Source of the DNA: Streptomyces sp. NRRL F-5135
GTDB lineage: Bacteria; Actinomycetota; Actinomycetes; Streptomycetales; Streptomycetaceae
Length of the DNA stretch: 64,000 bases
Direction of reading: 5' to 3'
Assembly (NCBI RefSeq): GCF_000719775.1
Contig: NZ_JOHR01000009.1
Location: forward strand, 372,001 to 436,000
Shown here: positions 45,531 to 52,875 of the stretch, one piece after another
Layout: the number at the start of each line of letters is the position of its first letter
Numbering within the stretch: the stretch's first letter is position 1
Made by a program: the position numbers and the translations under genes
Notes under the pieces: generated by a model
What the model saw: only the letters and a program-made list of their open reading frames with translations
The model's database searches: none
Told to the model about the DNA's origin: nothing

Positions 45531-46925
45531 TCACACCTCGGCGTAGCTGAGCCGGGCCTCCGTCTGCTCCGTCACGGCGTCCTCCCGTGTCGCCTCCCGT
45601 GCCGTGCGGCGAAGGTATACCGCCCACGTCAGGGTGAAGCAGACGGCGTAGAAGACCAGGAAGACGACGAAGGCCGCGGTCCCGGTGCCCGCGCTCTGGA
45701 AGGACTGCCGGAAGGCGAGGTTGATGGCGAGCCCGCCGAGCGCGCCGACGGCCCCGATGAGCCCCATGGACGCCCCGGACAGCCGGCGCCCGTACGCGGC
45801 CGCGGCCTCGCCCGCCATCCCCTTCCGCAGCGCCTTCGCCTGGAAGATGCCGGGGATCATCTTGTAGGTGGAGCCGTTGCCGAGGCCGGTGAGCAGGAAG
45901 AGCGCGACGAACCCGACGAGGAAGACGCCCATCGACTCGATCAGGGAGGCGTAGATCACGACGGCGGTGGCGACGGCCATGGCGGCGAAGTTCCACAGCG
46001 TGATCCGCGCCCCGCCGTACTGGTCGGCGAGCTTGCCCCCGACCGGCCGGACGAGCGAACCGAGCAGCGGTCCGATGAACGTCAGGGACGCCGCCTGCAG
46101 GGGGGTGCGGCCGAACTGGGTCTGGAGGACCAGGCCGAACGCGAAGCTGTAGCCGATGAACGAACCGAACGTCCCTATATAGAGGACGGCCATGATCCAG
46201 GTGTGCCGGTCGCGCACGGCCTCGGCCGCCGCACCCGTGTCGTTCTTCACGGGCGCCAGGTTGTCCATGAACAGGGCCGCGCACACGGCCGCGGCGATGA
46301 TCAGCGGGATGTACACGCCGAGCACGATCCGCGGGTGCGCGGCGCCCGCGGTGCCGATCACCAGCAGCCCGATCAGCTGCACGACGGGTACCCCGATGTT
46401 CCCGCCGCCGGCGTTCAGCCCGAGGGCCCAGCCCTTCTTCCGCAGCGGGAAGAAGGAGTTGATGTTGGTCATGGAGGAGGCGAAGTTGCCGCCGCCGACC
46501 CCGGTGAGCGCCGAGACGACCATGAAGTTGGTGTACGAGGTCCCCGGCTCCATCACGGCGAAGGCGGCGGCGGTCGGCACGAGCAGCAGCAGCGCGCTGA
46601 TCACCGTCCAGTTCCGCCCGCCGAAGCGCGCCACGGCGAAGGTGTACGGCACGCGGGCGATCGAGCCGACCAGGGTGGCCATGCCGATCAGGAAGAACTT
46701 CCCGGCCGGGTCGATGCCGTACTCGGGGCCCATGAACAGGACCATGACCGACCACAGGGTCCAGATGGAGAACCCGATGTGTTCGGAGAGTACGGAGAAG
46801 AGCAGGTTGCGCCGTGCGATCCGCTCGCCGGTGTCACGCCAGAAGGTCTCGTCCTCCGGGTCCCACCGCTCGATCCAGCGGCCCCCTTTACGACGTGCGG
46901 TGGTGGTGGTCGGGGCAGTCATCAC
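45531..46925 (-). CDS. narK: NarK-type nitrate/nitrite MFS transporter
   Basis: The protein has 464 residues and 12 membrane helices. Both nitrate signature motifs are present: SALTGVGGGNFASSMTNINS and LNAGGGNIGVPVVQ. The hydrophilic N-terminal WIERWDPEDETFWRDTG is typical of actinobacterial NarK. It moves nitrate in or nitrite out. The start at 46925 is MMTAPTTTT; the second Met is also possible. A perfect 30-bp palindrome lies about 160 bases upstream. Confidence 0.93.
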   Translation of the reverse strand: MMTAPTTTTARRKGGRWIERWDPEDETFWRDTGERIARRNLLFSVLSEHIGFSIWTLWSVMVLFMGPEYGIDPAGKFFLIGMATLVGSIARVPYTFAVARFGGRNWTVISALLLLVPTAAAFAVMEPGTSYTNFMVVSALTGVGGGNFASSMTNINSFFPLRKKGWALGLNAGGGNIGVPVVQLIGLLVIGTAGAAHPRIVLGVYIPLIIAAAVCAALFMDNLAPVKNDTGAAAEAVRDRHTWIMAVLYIGTFGSFIGYSFAFGLVLQTQFGRTPLQAASLTFIGPLLGSLVRPVGGKLADQYGGARITLWNFAAMAVATAVVIYASLIESMGVFLVGFVALFLLTGLGNGSTYKMIPGIFQAKALRKGMAGEAAAAYGRRLSGASMGLIGAVGALGGLAINLAFRQSFQSAGTGTAAFVVFLVFYAVCFTLTWAVYLRRTAREATREDAVTEQTEARLSYAEV

Positions 46926-47084
46926 GCCTCCCGGACGGGGATCGGTTGGTGGTCCCGACCGTAGGTACGTCGCGTTTCACCGCCGTGCCTCACGAGGTGA
47001 CCGGAAGGCAACCTTGCTCTCACCCGGTCGCGCCGCGTGCTGTGAGCGGGCCCGCCGGCGCCGCCCGGCCCCGGGTACGCCGCA

Positions 47085-47114
47085 CGGCCTTCTGACATCG
47101 ATGTCAGAAGGCCG
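47085..47114. terminator. Perfect 30-bp palindrome
   Basis: CGGCCTTCTGACATC is followed by its exact reverse complement. It sits 40 bases past the stop of the DUF6879 gene on the minus strand, so a terminator is the simplest reading. It also lies upstream of narK, where the TGACATCGATGTCA core could serve as an operator. Confidence 0.65.
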
Positions 47115-47154
47115 GGATCGGTAACGTGCGGGAGATCGGACGGAGGAACCGCGA

Positions 47155-47775
47155 TCAGACGGAGGAACCGCTGACGGCCGGTGCCTCGAGCGGCAGGATC
47201 TCCCGCTCGAAGAACTCCTGGAAGGGTTCGGCCCTGCCGTACAGGGTGTCGAATCCGGCCGAGGTCTCCGCGATCAGCGCCGGGTCGGTGTACCGGCGCG
47301 CCCCGTCCGCGTTCCCGTCGTCGTCGTACACCACCTCGTACATGGCCCGGTCCCCGAGGATCACCACTTCGGGTACGGGTCCGGTCCGCTCGATGTCCGC
47401 GATCCGCCGGGCGTCCATCACCCTGACGGGATCACCCAGCTCCTGGCGCAGCCGGAGCACATGGAATTCCCATTGCACATAGGGGGTCACCGGGAATTCC
47501 ACCACCCGAAGGCGGCGCTGCGTGATTCCGAGGTCCGCCACCTCCGCCAATTGCCGGGTATAGATCTCGCGCTTCTCCTCGATGAGCGAGAGCGCGTTTT
47601 CCCATTCCCCGGCGGCGAACGCCTCCCAGCTCGGGAAGCCGCGTTCCTTGAATTGCTGGCCGCGTTCCAGTTTGTTCAGGTACCGGATTCCGCTCCGGAA
47701 GATCCGGTAGAAGTCCTCGTGGTAGCTCGGCCGGTCGAGTCGGTCGGATACGCCTTGGGCGAAGGAATCAAACAC
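47155..47775 (-). CDS. DUF6879 family protein
   Basis: The protein has 206 residues (MFDSFAQGVSDRLDRPSYHEDFYRIF). The block RLRVVEFPVTPYVQWEFHVLRLRQELGD and the later VILGDRAMYEVVYDDDG are typical of DUF6879 proteins of Streptomyces, which often sit beside XRE-type regulators or STAND genes (recalled, unchecked). The function is unknown. Its start overlaps the end of the 89-residue gene upstream, so the two form an operon. Confidence 0.8.
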   Translation of the reverse strand: MFDSFAQGVSDRLDRPSYHEDFYRIFRSGIRYLNKLERGQQFKERGFPSWEAFAAGEWENALSLIEEKREIYTRQLAEVADLGITQRRLRVVEFPVTPYVQWEFHVLRLRQELGDPVRVMDARRIADIERTGPVPEVVILGDRAMYEVVYDDDGNADGARRYTDPALIAETSAGFDTLYGRAEPFQEFFEREILPLEAPAVSGSSV

Positions 47776-48037
47776 CGGGGATGTCCGGCTTCGCCGCGAT
47801 CAGCATGTTCCTGGGAATGACCACGAGCCGCTCGTCGAGGCCGATCGAGACGCCCGCGGGCAGGTTCCTGCCGAGGGAATCGGTGAGATCCCGGCCGATC
47901 ACCGCCACGTCCCCGTTCTCCAGCTCCCAGATGTCGGGGCAGTCGGGGGTGTCGGTCGTGTGGCCTAATTCCTGTGGAGATTTCCCCAACCGCTTCTTGA
48001 ATCCCGTCGTCGGATCAGCTTCCCATGGCCTGGCCAT
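47768..48037 (-). CDS. Small hypothetical protein with TTA codon
   Basis: The protein has 89 residues (MARPWEADPTTGFKKRLGKSPQ). No family is recognised with certainty. DIWELENGDVAVIGRDLTDSL resembles proteins paired with DUF6879. A leucine at ...PQELGH is encoded by TTA (47967-47969), the codon read by the bldA tRNA in Streptomyces, so expression may depend on development. The end overlaps the DUF6879 start by 8 bases. Confidence 0.75.
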   Translation of the reverse strand: MARPWEADPTTGFKKRLGKSPQELGHTTDTPDCPDIWELENGDVAVIGRDLTDSLGRNLPAGVSIGLDERLVVIPRNMLIAAKPDIPGV

Positions 48038-48342
48038 AGCGTCTCCTGTCGCCGAATATTGTTCGACGGCACCTTATCATTCGGCACCCGCCGGACCCCT
48101 GCTCGTCGACCAACTCTGTCCAAAACAGTCCGCAATCCGACGCGGAATGACGGAATCTCCCTCTGCGTCGCGCCAGGAGAATGCCTCCTTGCCACACAGG
48201 GCTCAAGAGTGTATCAATATTTGATCAGGAAAAGATCGTACCGCCCACCTCGCCACTCGCCTCATTATCGGATCTACATACACGCGAGAGCCGTACAGGG
48301 GAGAGGTGACGGGCGGCGACACGGTACGGGGGAGCTGAAGCT
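48038..48342. other. Divergent promoter region with AT-rich dyad
   Basis: The 305 bases separate the DUF6879 pair (minus) from the STAND pair (plus). The region is clearly less GC-rich than its surroundings. The ATCAA-TAT-TTGAT dyad is at 48213-48225. Both promoters are expected here. Confidence 0.6.
48213..48225. promoter_or_regulatory. ATCAA-TAT-TTGAT dyad
   Basis: This is a perfect 5-base inverted repeat in an AT-rich island, about 118 bases upstream of the first STAND-pair gene. It may be an operator controlling either the STAND pair or the divergent genes. No regulator gene is adjacent. Confidence 0.4.
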
Positions 48343-48756
48343 GTGGATCCGGAAATCAGTTCACTCGCGCAGGGCGCGGGAGCCACATTGGTCACGCTGA
48401 TGGTCACCGACGCCTGGGAGCGCGCCCGCGAGGGTGTCACCCGGATCTGGCGCCACGTCCAGCCCGAGCGGGCCGATTCCGTCGCCGCGGAGCTGGAGGT
48501 CAGCCGGGAGGACGTCCTGGCCGCGCACGCCGCCGACGACCGGCAGAGCATGGACGAGCTGCGCGCCCAGTGGCAGGGCCGGCTCCGGCGGCTGCTCGTC
48601 GCCCACCCCGAGGCGGCGGAGGAACTGCGCCGGCTGCTCGACGCGATCGATCCGGCGTCGGCCGGCGCCGCCCCGACGGTCACCCAGCACGCGACGGCCT
48701 CCGGGCAGGCCCGGGTCTACCAGGCGGGACGAGACCAGCACAGCACCGAGCGATGA
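48343..48756 (+). CDS. Small helical partner of the NB-ARC protein
   Basis: The protein has 137 residues from a GTG preceded by GGGGGAG. It is all-helical and mostly hydrophilic. A slightly hydrophobic start (ISSLAQGAGATLVTLMVTDAWERAREG) resembles N-terminal helices of STAND-associated proteins. The C-terminus is QARVYQAGRDQHSTER. The same motif (RVYQASGDQHITEHHH) stands near the start of the next protein. Its stop overlaps the next ATG (ATGA). It is probably a sensor or adaptor in the same complex (inference). Confidence 0.75.
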   Translation: MDPEISSLAQGAGATLVTLMVTDAWERAREGVTRIWRHVQPERADSVAAELEVSREDVLAAHAADDRQSMDELRAQWQGRLRRLLVAHPEAAEELRRLLDAIDPASAGAAPTVTQHATASGQARVYQAGRDQHSTER

Positions 48757-51044
48757 CGACAGGCGGCGCGACCGACGACGACGACGCGACCGACGACGAC
48801 GGCGGCGGCGGCGGCGCGACGAACGGCCGCGGCGGCGCGATGGACGGCCGCGCCGCGAACGACGGCCGCGTCTACCAGGCGTCCGGCGACCAGCACATCA
48901 CCGAGCACCATCATTACGGGTACCGGCCCGGCGACCGCGCCGACGGCGGACACCCCGACAGCGCCGACCGCGCCGGCAGCCGCTCCGGCGCGCGCTTCGA
49001 CGGGCGGTTCGACGACCGCGATCGGCACCCGGCGGCCCCCGACTCCGTCCGCCGCCCGACCGTCGGCCGCGCCCCGGTCGTCCTGCGCGACCGTGCCGAG
49101 GTGCTGGCGCGCCTGCGGGAGAGCGTCGCGCCGGGCCGGGGCGACGAGGTCTACGTCCTGCACGGCATGGGCGGCTGCGGCAAGACGGCCGTCGCCTCCG
49201 CGTTCTTCGAGTACGCCACCGCCGGGGGAGCCCGCGTCGGCCTGTGGGTCAACGCCTCCGACCGGGCGAGCCTGCGCGCGGGCATGCTCGCGGTGGCGGC
49301 CGACCGGGGAGCCGGCGACGGCGAACTGCTGGCCGCCCGCAACGGCTACCGGTCGGCCGCCGACCTGGTCTGGGAGCGCCTCGACCACTCCCCCGAGCCC
49401 TGGCTGCTGGTGCTCGACAACGCCGACGACCCGGCGATCCTGCGCGACGGCAGCTGGCTGCGCGGCAGCCCGCGCGGCACGGTCGTGGTCACGACCCGCA
49501 GATCGGCGGCGCGCTGGTGGCCGGGCGCGGAGTTGCAGCACGTCGGCGTACTGCCCCGGGAGGACGCCGCGCGCGTCCTGTGCGACCTGGCGCCGCACAG
49601 CGGCACACCGGCCCAGGCGGCCGAGGTCGCGGACCGGCTGGGCCGGCTGCCGCTGGCACTCACGCTCGCGGGCGGCTTCCTCTCCCACCAAGTGATCGAC
49701 CCGTGGACCATGGACGCCTACGGGCGCCGGCTGGACGAGGGCGAGCGGGTCGCGCTCATCGATCAAGGAGCTGACGCATTGGCCGACGAGGACCCCCGGC
49801 AGCTGGTCGGCCGGACCTGGCAACTGACCCTAGACGCCTTCGAGACCAACGGCCTGCCCGAAGCGGCCGTGCTGCTGCGGCTGCTGGCCCGGCTGGCCCC
49901 CGAGCCACTGCCTCTGTCGCTGCTGGGCCGCCCGGAGATCGGCGACGTACTGCCGCGCGCCCGGGCCGAGACGGCGCTGCGGGCGCTGCTCGACCACTCG
50001 CTCACCGAACGGGTCGACATCGGCGTGCGCTGCGTGCGGAGCCATGGCGTCCTGCTCGACAGCGTGGCCGCCGCGACGCCGCCCGCGCTCCGCGGCACGC
50101 TGGACGCGACGGCGGCCCGGCTCCTCGACGCGGCCGTACCGGCCCGGCCGGACGCCGGTCCGTACGACCCCGTGTCACGCCTCCTCGCGCCCCATGTCCT
50201 GGCCCTGCTGCGCCGGGTCACGGAGCCGTCCGCGGCGGCCTGCGTACTGGCCGTCGCGACCCGGCTGGCCGTCGCGCTGCACCGCACCGGCGACTACCCC
50301 TCCGCCGAGGAGACGGCCCACGCCGCGGCCGACCTCGGCGCCGGCGCGCTCGGCGCGGAACACCGCCTCGTGCTGGCGGCCCGGTCGAGGCAGGGCCGGG
50401 CCCTGTTCCGGCTCGGCAGGTACGCGGAGGCCGAGACCCTGCTGAGCCGGATCCGCGCCACCCAGGAACGGCTGTTCGGCCCGGAGGACCCGGACACGCT
50501 GGACAGCTGCCACGGCCTCCAGCTCGTCCTCGTCAACCTCGGCCGCCGGGACGAGGCCCTCGCCCTCCTGCGCACCACGGCAGCGGCCCGCCACCGGACG
50601 CTGGGCCCCGAGCACCCGCTGACCCTGCGCTCCCGTTCCAGCCTGCTGACGATGCTGACCGCCGCCGAACTGGCCACGGCGGAGGGCCGGTCGCTGCTGT
50701 CCCTGCCCGACGAGTGCCGGCGCCACCTCGGCCCCGACCACACGGTCACGCTGGGCGCCCGGCACAACCACGCGTGGGCGCTGTACGTCCTGGGCCGGCA
50801 CGAGGCGGCCGAGGAAGAGATCCAGCACGTCACCGCGGCCTACCGCGACCGCTTCGGCCCCGACTACCCCATCGCGCTCGCGGCCCAGCAACTGCTCGCC
50901 CGCACCCGGTCGGCACTCGGCCGGACGGACTCGGGGATCGAGCTGATGACGGACGTCGTCGCCCGCCGCGCCCACGCGCTCGGCCCCGACCACCCCTTCA
51001 CCGCCGCGAGCCGCCGGCTGCTGGACGAACTCACCGCCCACTGA
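48753..51044 (+). CDS. NB-ARC/STAND ATPase with TPR repeats
   Basis: The protein has 763 residues. An Asp/Gly-rich leader contains RVYQASGDQHITEHHHYG (about residues 46-64). The NB-ARC NTPase shows P-loop LHGMGGCGKTAVAS (135-146), Walker B EPWLLVLDNADD, VVVTTRRSAAR, and RLGRLPLALTLAGG, the GLPL-type motif near 294. From about 510 on there are TPR units with the LGPEHPLTLRSR/FGPEDPDTLDS signature (TPR_10/12 class). STAND proteins are switches that oligomerise on ligand binding, in signalling or defence. No effector domain (nuclease, TIR, protease) is visible in either gene of the pair. Confidence 0.87.
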   Translation: MTTGGATDDDDATDDDGGGGGATNGRGGAMDGRAANDGRVYQASGDQHITEHHHYGYRPGDRADGGHPDSADRAGSRSGARFDGRFDDRDRHPAAPDSVRRPTVGRAPVVLRDRAEVLARLRESVAPGRGDEVYVLHGMGGCGKTAVASAFFEYATAGGARVGLWVNASDRASLRAGMLAVAADRGAGDGELLAARNGYRSAADLVWERLDHSPEPWLLVLDNADDPAILRDGSWLRGSPRGTVVVTTRRSAARWWPGAELQHVGVLPREDAARVLCDLAPHSGTPAQAAEVADRLGRLPLALTLAGGFLSHQVIDPWTMDAYGRRLDEGERVALIDQGADALADEDPRQLVGRTWQLTLDAFETNGLPEAAVLLRLLARLAPEPLPLSLLGRPEIGDVLPRARAETALRALLDHSLTERVDIGVRCVRSHGVLLDSVAAATPPALRGTLDATAARLLDAAVPARPDAGPYDPVSRLLAPHVLALLRRVTEPSAAACVLAVATRLAVALHRTGDYPSAEETAHAAADLGAGALGAEHRLVLAARSRQGRALFRLGRYAEAETLLSRIRATQERLFGPEDPDTLDSCHGLQLVLVNLGRRDEALALLRTTAAARHRTLGPEHPLTLRSRSSLLTMLTAAELATAEGRSLLSLPDECRRHLGPDHTVTLGARHNHAWALYVLGRHEAAEEEIQHVTAAYRDRFGPDYPIALAAQQLLARTRSALGRTDSGIELMTDVVARRAHALGPDHPFTAASRRLLDELTAH

Positions 51045-51204
51045 CGCACGCCCGCCACCCGCTCGGGGCCGGCGGCACGTCAGCCGTGGGCGTCACGGTC
51101 TCCGGTGTCCCCTGTCTCCGGTGTCCTCTGTCGCGAACAGCGCACGGCACGACCCGACATCGCGACACGAACCCCCGGCGCGCTTCTCGCTGCGGACGTA
51201 CGCG

Positions 51205-51480
51205 CTACCGCGCCCGCCGGTAGCTGCTGCCGTCGCGCGGGCGCTCCAGCAGGCCCGCAACGACCAGGTAGCGGCGCAGGGCCGCGCAGTCGTCGTGCAC
51301 CGCGCGCAGCGCGTCGTTGACCTCGCGCTCGGTGTAGGCGCGGTCCCGCTCGAAGAGCGTCTCCGTGAGGTGGACGAGCAACTGCTCGCGGCGGGCCGGT
51401 CGGCGGGGGATCACGGTCAGCCGGCCGCCGGAGAACAGATCGGCCACCCCGCGCGCACCCGCGGTCGCGTTGTCGGACAT
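51205..51480 (-). CDS. DUF2087 family protein
   Basis: The protein has 91 residues. RLTVIPRRPARREQLLVHLTE, then REVNDALRAVHDDCAALRRYLVVAGLLERPRDGSSYRR matches DUF2087, a small winged-helix-like domain often fused to ArsR-type regulators. Here it stands alone, suggesting a nucleic-acid-binding regulator. It is convergent with the STAND gene. Confidence 0.85.
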   Translation of the reverse strand: MSDNATAGARGVADLFSGGRLTVIPRRPARREQLLVHLTETLFERDRAYTEREVNDALRAVHDDCAALRRYLVVAGLLERPRDGSSYRRAR

Positions 51481-51579
51481 GGCCGGAAGCCTCGTGCACC
51501 GGCCCGCCGCCCGGCAACGGATTTTGCCGGGCGGCGGCGGGCGACGGGCGACGGCGGACCGGTCGACGCGGGCGCGGGA

Positions 51580-52875
51580 TCAGCCGTGTGCCGGCCTGCC
51601 CCGGCGGGCACCGGACCCGGCGGGCTTCGTGCCGTTCGGCCACAAACGTGGTTTCCGTTTGGCCGCGACGTCCTCGACCCAGCCCATCGCGAGGATCATC
51701 AGCGCCAGCAGCGGGAAGACCAGGACCAGGCTCAACGTCGAGTAGGCCGCGTCCAGTTGGGCGGAGAAGGCGTCGATGCCCGGGATGTTCCAGAGCTGGT
51801 CGACGAGCGGGACCGTGGCCATGATCAGGAGGTTGTGCCAGAGATAGATCGTCACGGCACGGTTGTTGGCGAGCGTGATCACGGAGTCGTACCGCGCCAG
51901 CCGGCCCGGCAGTTCCTTCCAGGACGGGCTGTACTGGAGCAGGATCACGCAGAAGCCGAGGGACCAGGTCGCCTGGGCGAGCGGGATCTCGTCCAGGTTC
52001 CAGCCCTCCTCGGTGAGGTGGCCCGAGGCCCACCACAGGGCGAAGGCCATCGTGAAGAACGCCACGGAGACCGTCACATAGCGCGGGACCTTCTCGAACA
52101 GGCCGTCGTTGTACGCGAAACCCAGCACCCAGCACGCGCCGTAGACCGCGAAGTCGGTCAGCGCCCGGCCCGCCTCGCCGGGTATCTCCACCAGCCCGGT
52201 GCCGATGACCGCCGTCAGCGCGACCGGGAACGCCAGCGTCGCCCAGGGCAGCCTGCGGAAGGCCCACAGCAGCAGCGGCGAGGCGAGCACGAACCACAGG
52301 TACGCGCGGATGTACCAGAGCGGACCCGCCGCCTGGTCGGCCCAGGTGGAGTCCAGCAGGCCGCCCGGCGAACCGCTCTCCCACGGGTACGGCGGGGCCC
52401 CAACCGGGACGAGGTAGTTGGCCACCTTGGCCCACCCCCAGGCCCCCTCGTCCGTGCCCGGCTGCCAGCCCATCACGAACATCAGCGGCACGACGAGCGC
52501 CGCGAACGCCCACATCGGCGGCAGCAGCCTGCGCAGCCGCCCGCGGATGACGCTCCACGGCGGGCGCTTCGACAGCGACCTGGCCATCAGCGACCCGGCC
52601 AGCGCGAACATCACGCCCATGGACGGGAAGAGGATGGTCAGCCACGCCCAGCCGAAGACGTGGTACACCACGACCCGCACCAGCGCGACGGCCCGCAGCA
52701 GGTCCAGGTAGCGGTCCCGGCCACCGGTCCGCGCGGGAGCGGGGGCGGCGGCCCGGGCGGGGTCCGGAACGGACTCCGCCGCGCCAGCCGCGCCCGCGCC
52801 CGCCGGATCCGGGTCGTCCGGACCGCCCGCACCCGCCGTCGACGGGCCGAACGGGTCGAGAGGTCGCGTACTCAT
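51580..52875 (-). CDS. matA: Membrane acyltransferase, mat locus
   Basis: This acyltransferase-3 family protein modifies surface polysaccharide. The protein has 431 residues. A Pro/Ala-rich leader of about 50 residues precedes about ten membrane helices, beginning RYLDLLRAVALVRVVVYHVFGW, where the family histidine is present. Further helices include AVTIYLWHNLLIMATV. The ATG at 52875 overlaps the stop of the deacetylase/glycosyltransferase gene (ATGA). Recalled as the matA position of S. coelicolor/S. lividans; the symbol rests on that. Confidence 0.82.
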   Translation of the reverse strand: MSTRPLDPFGPSTAGAGGPDDPDPAGAGAAGAAESVPDPARAAAPAPARTGGRDRYLDLLRAVALVRVVVYHVFGWAWLTILFPSMGVMFALAGSLMARSLSKRPPWSVIRGRLRRLLPPMWAFAALVVPLMFVMGWQPGTDEGAWGWAKVANYLVPVGAPPYPWESGSPGGLLDSTWADQAAGPLWYIRAYLWFVLASPLLLWAFRRLPWATLAFPVALTAVIGTGLVEIPGEAGRALTDFAVYGACWVLGFAYNDGLFEKVPRYVTVSVAFFTMAFALWWASGHLTEEGWNLDEIPLAQATWSLGFCVILLQYSPSWKELPGRLARYDSVITLANNRAVTIYLWHNLLIMATVPLVDQLWNIPGIDAFSAQLDAAYSTLSLVLVFPLLALMILAMGWVEDVAAKRKPRLWPNGTKPAGSGARRGRPAHG

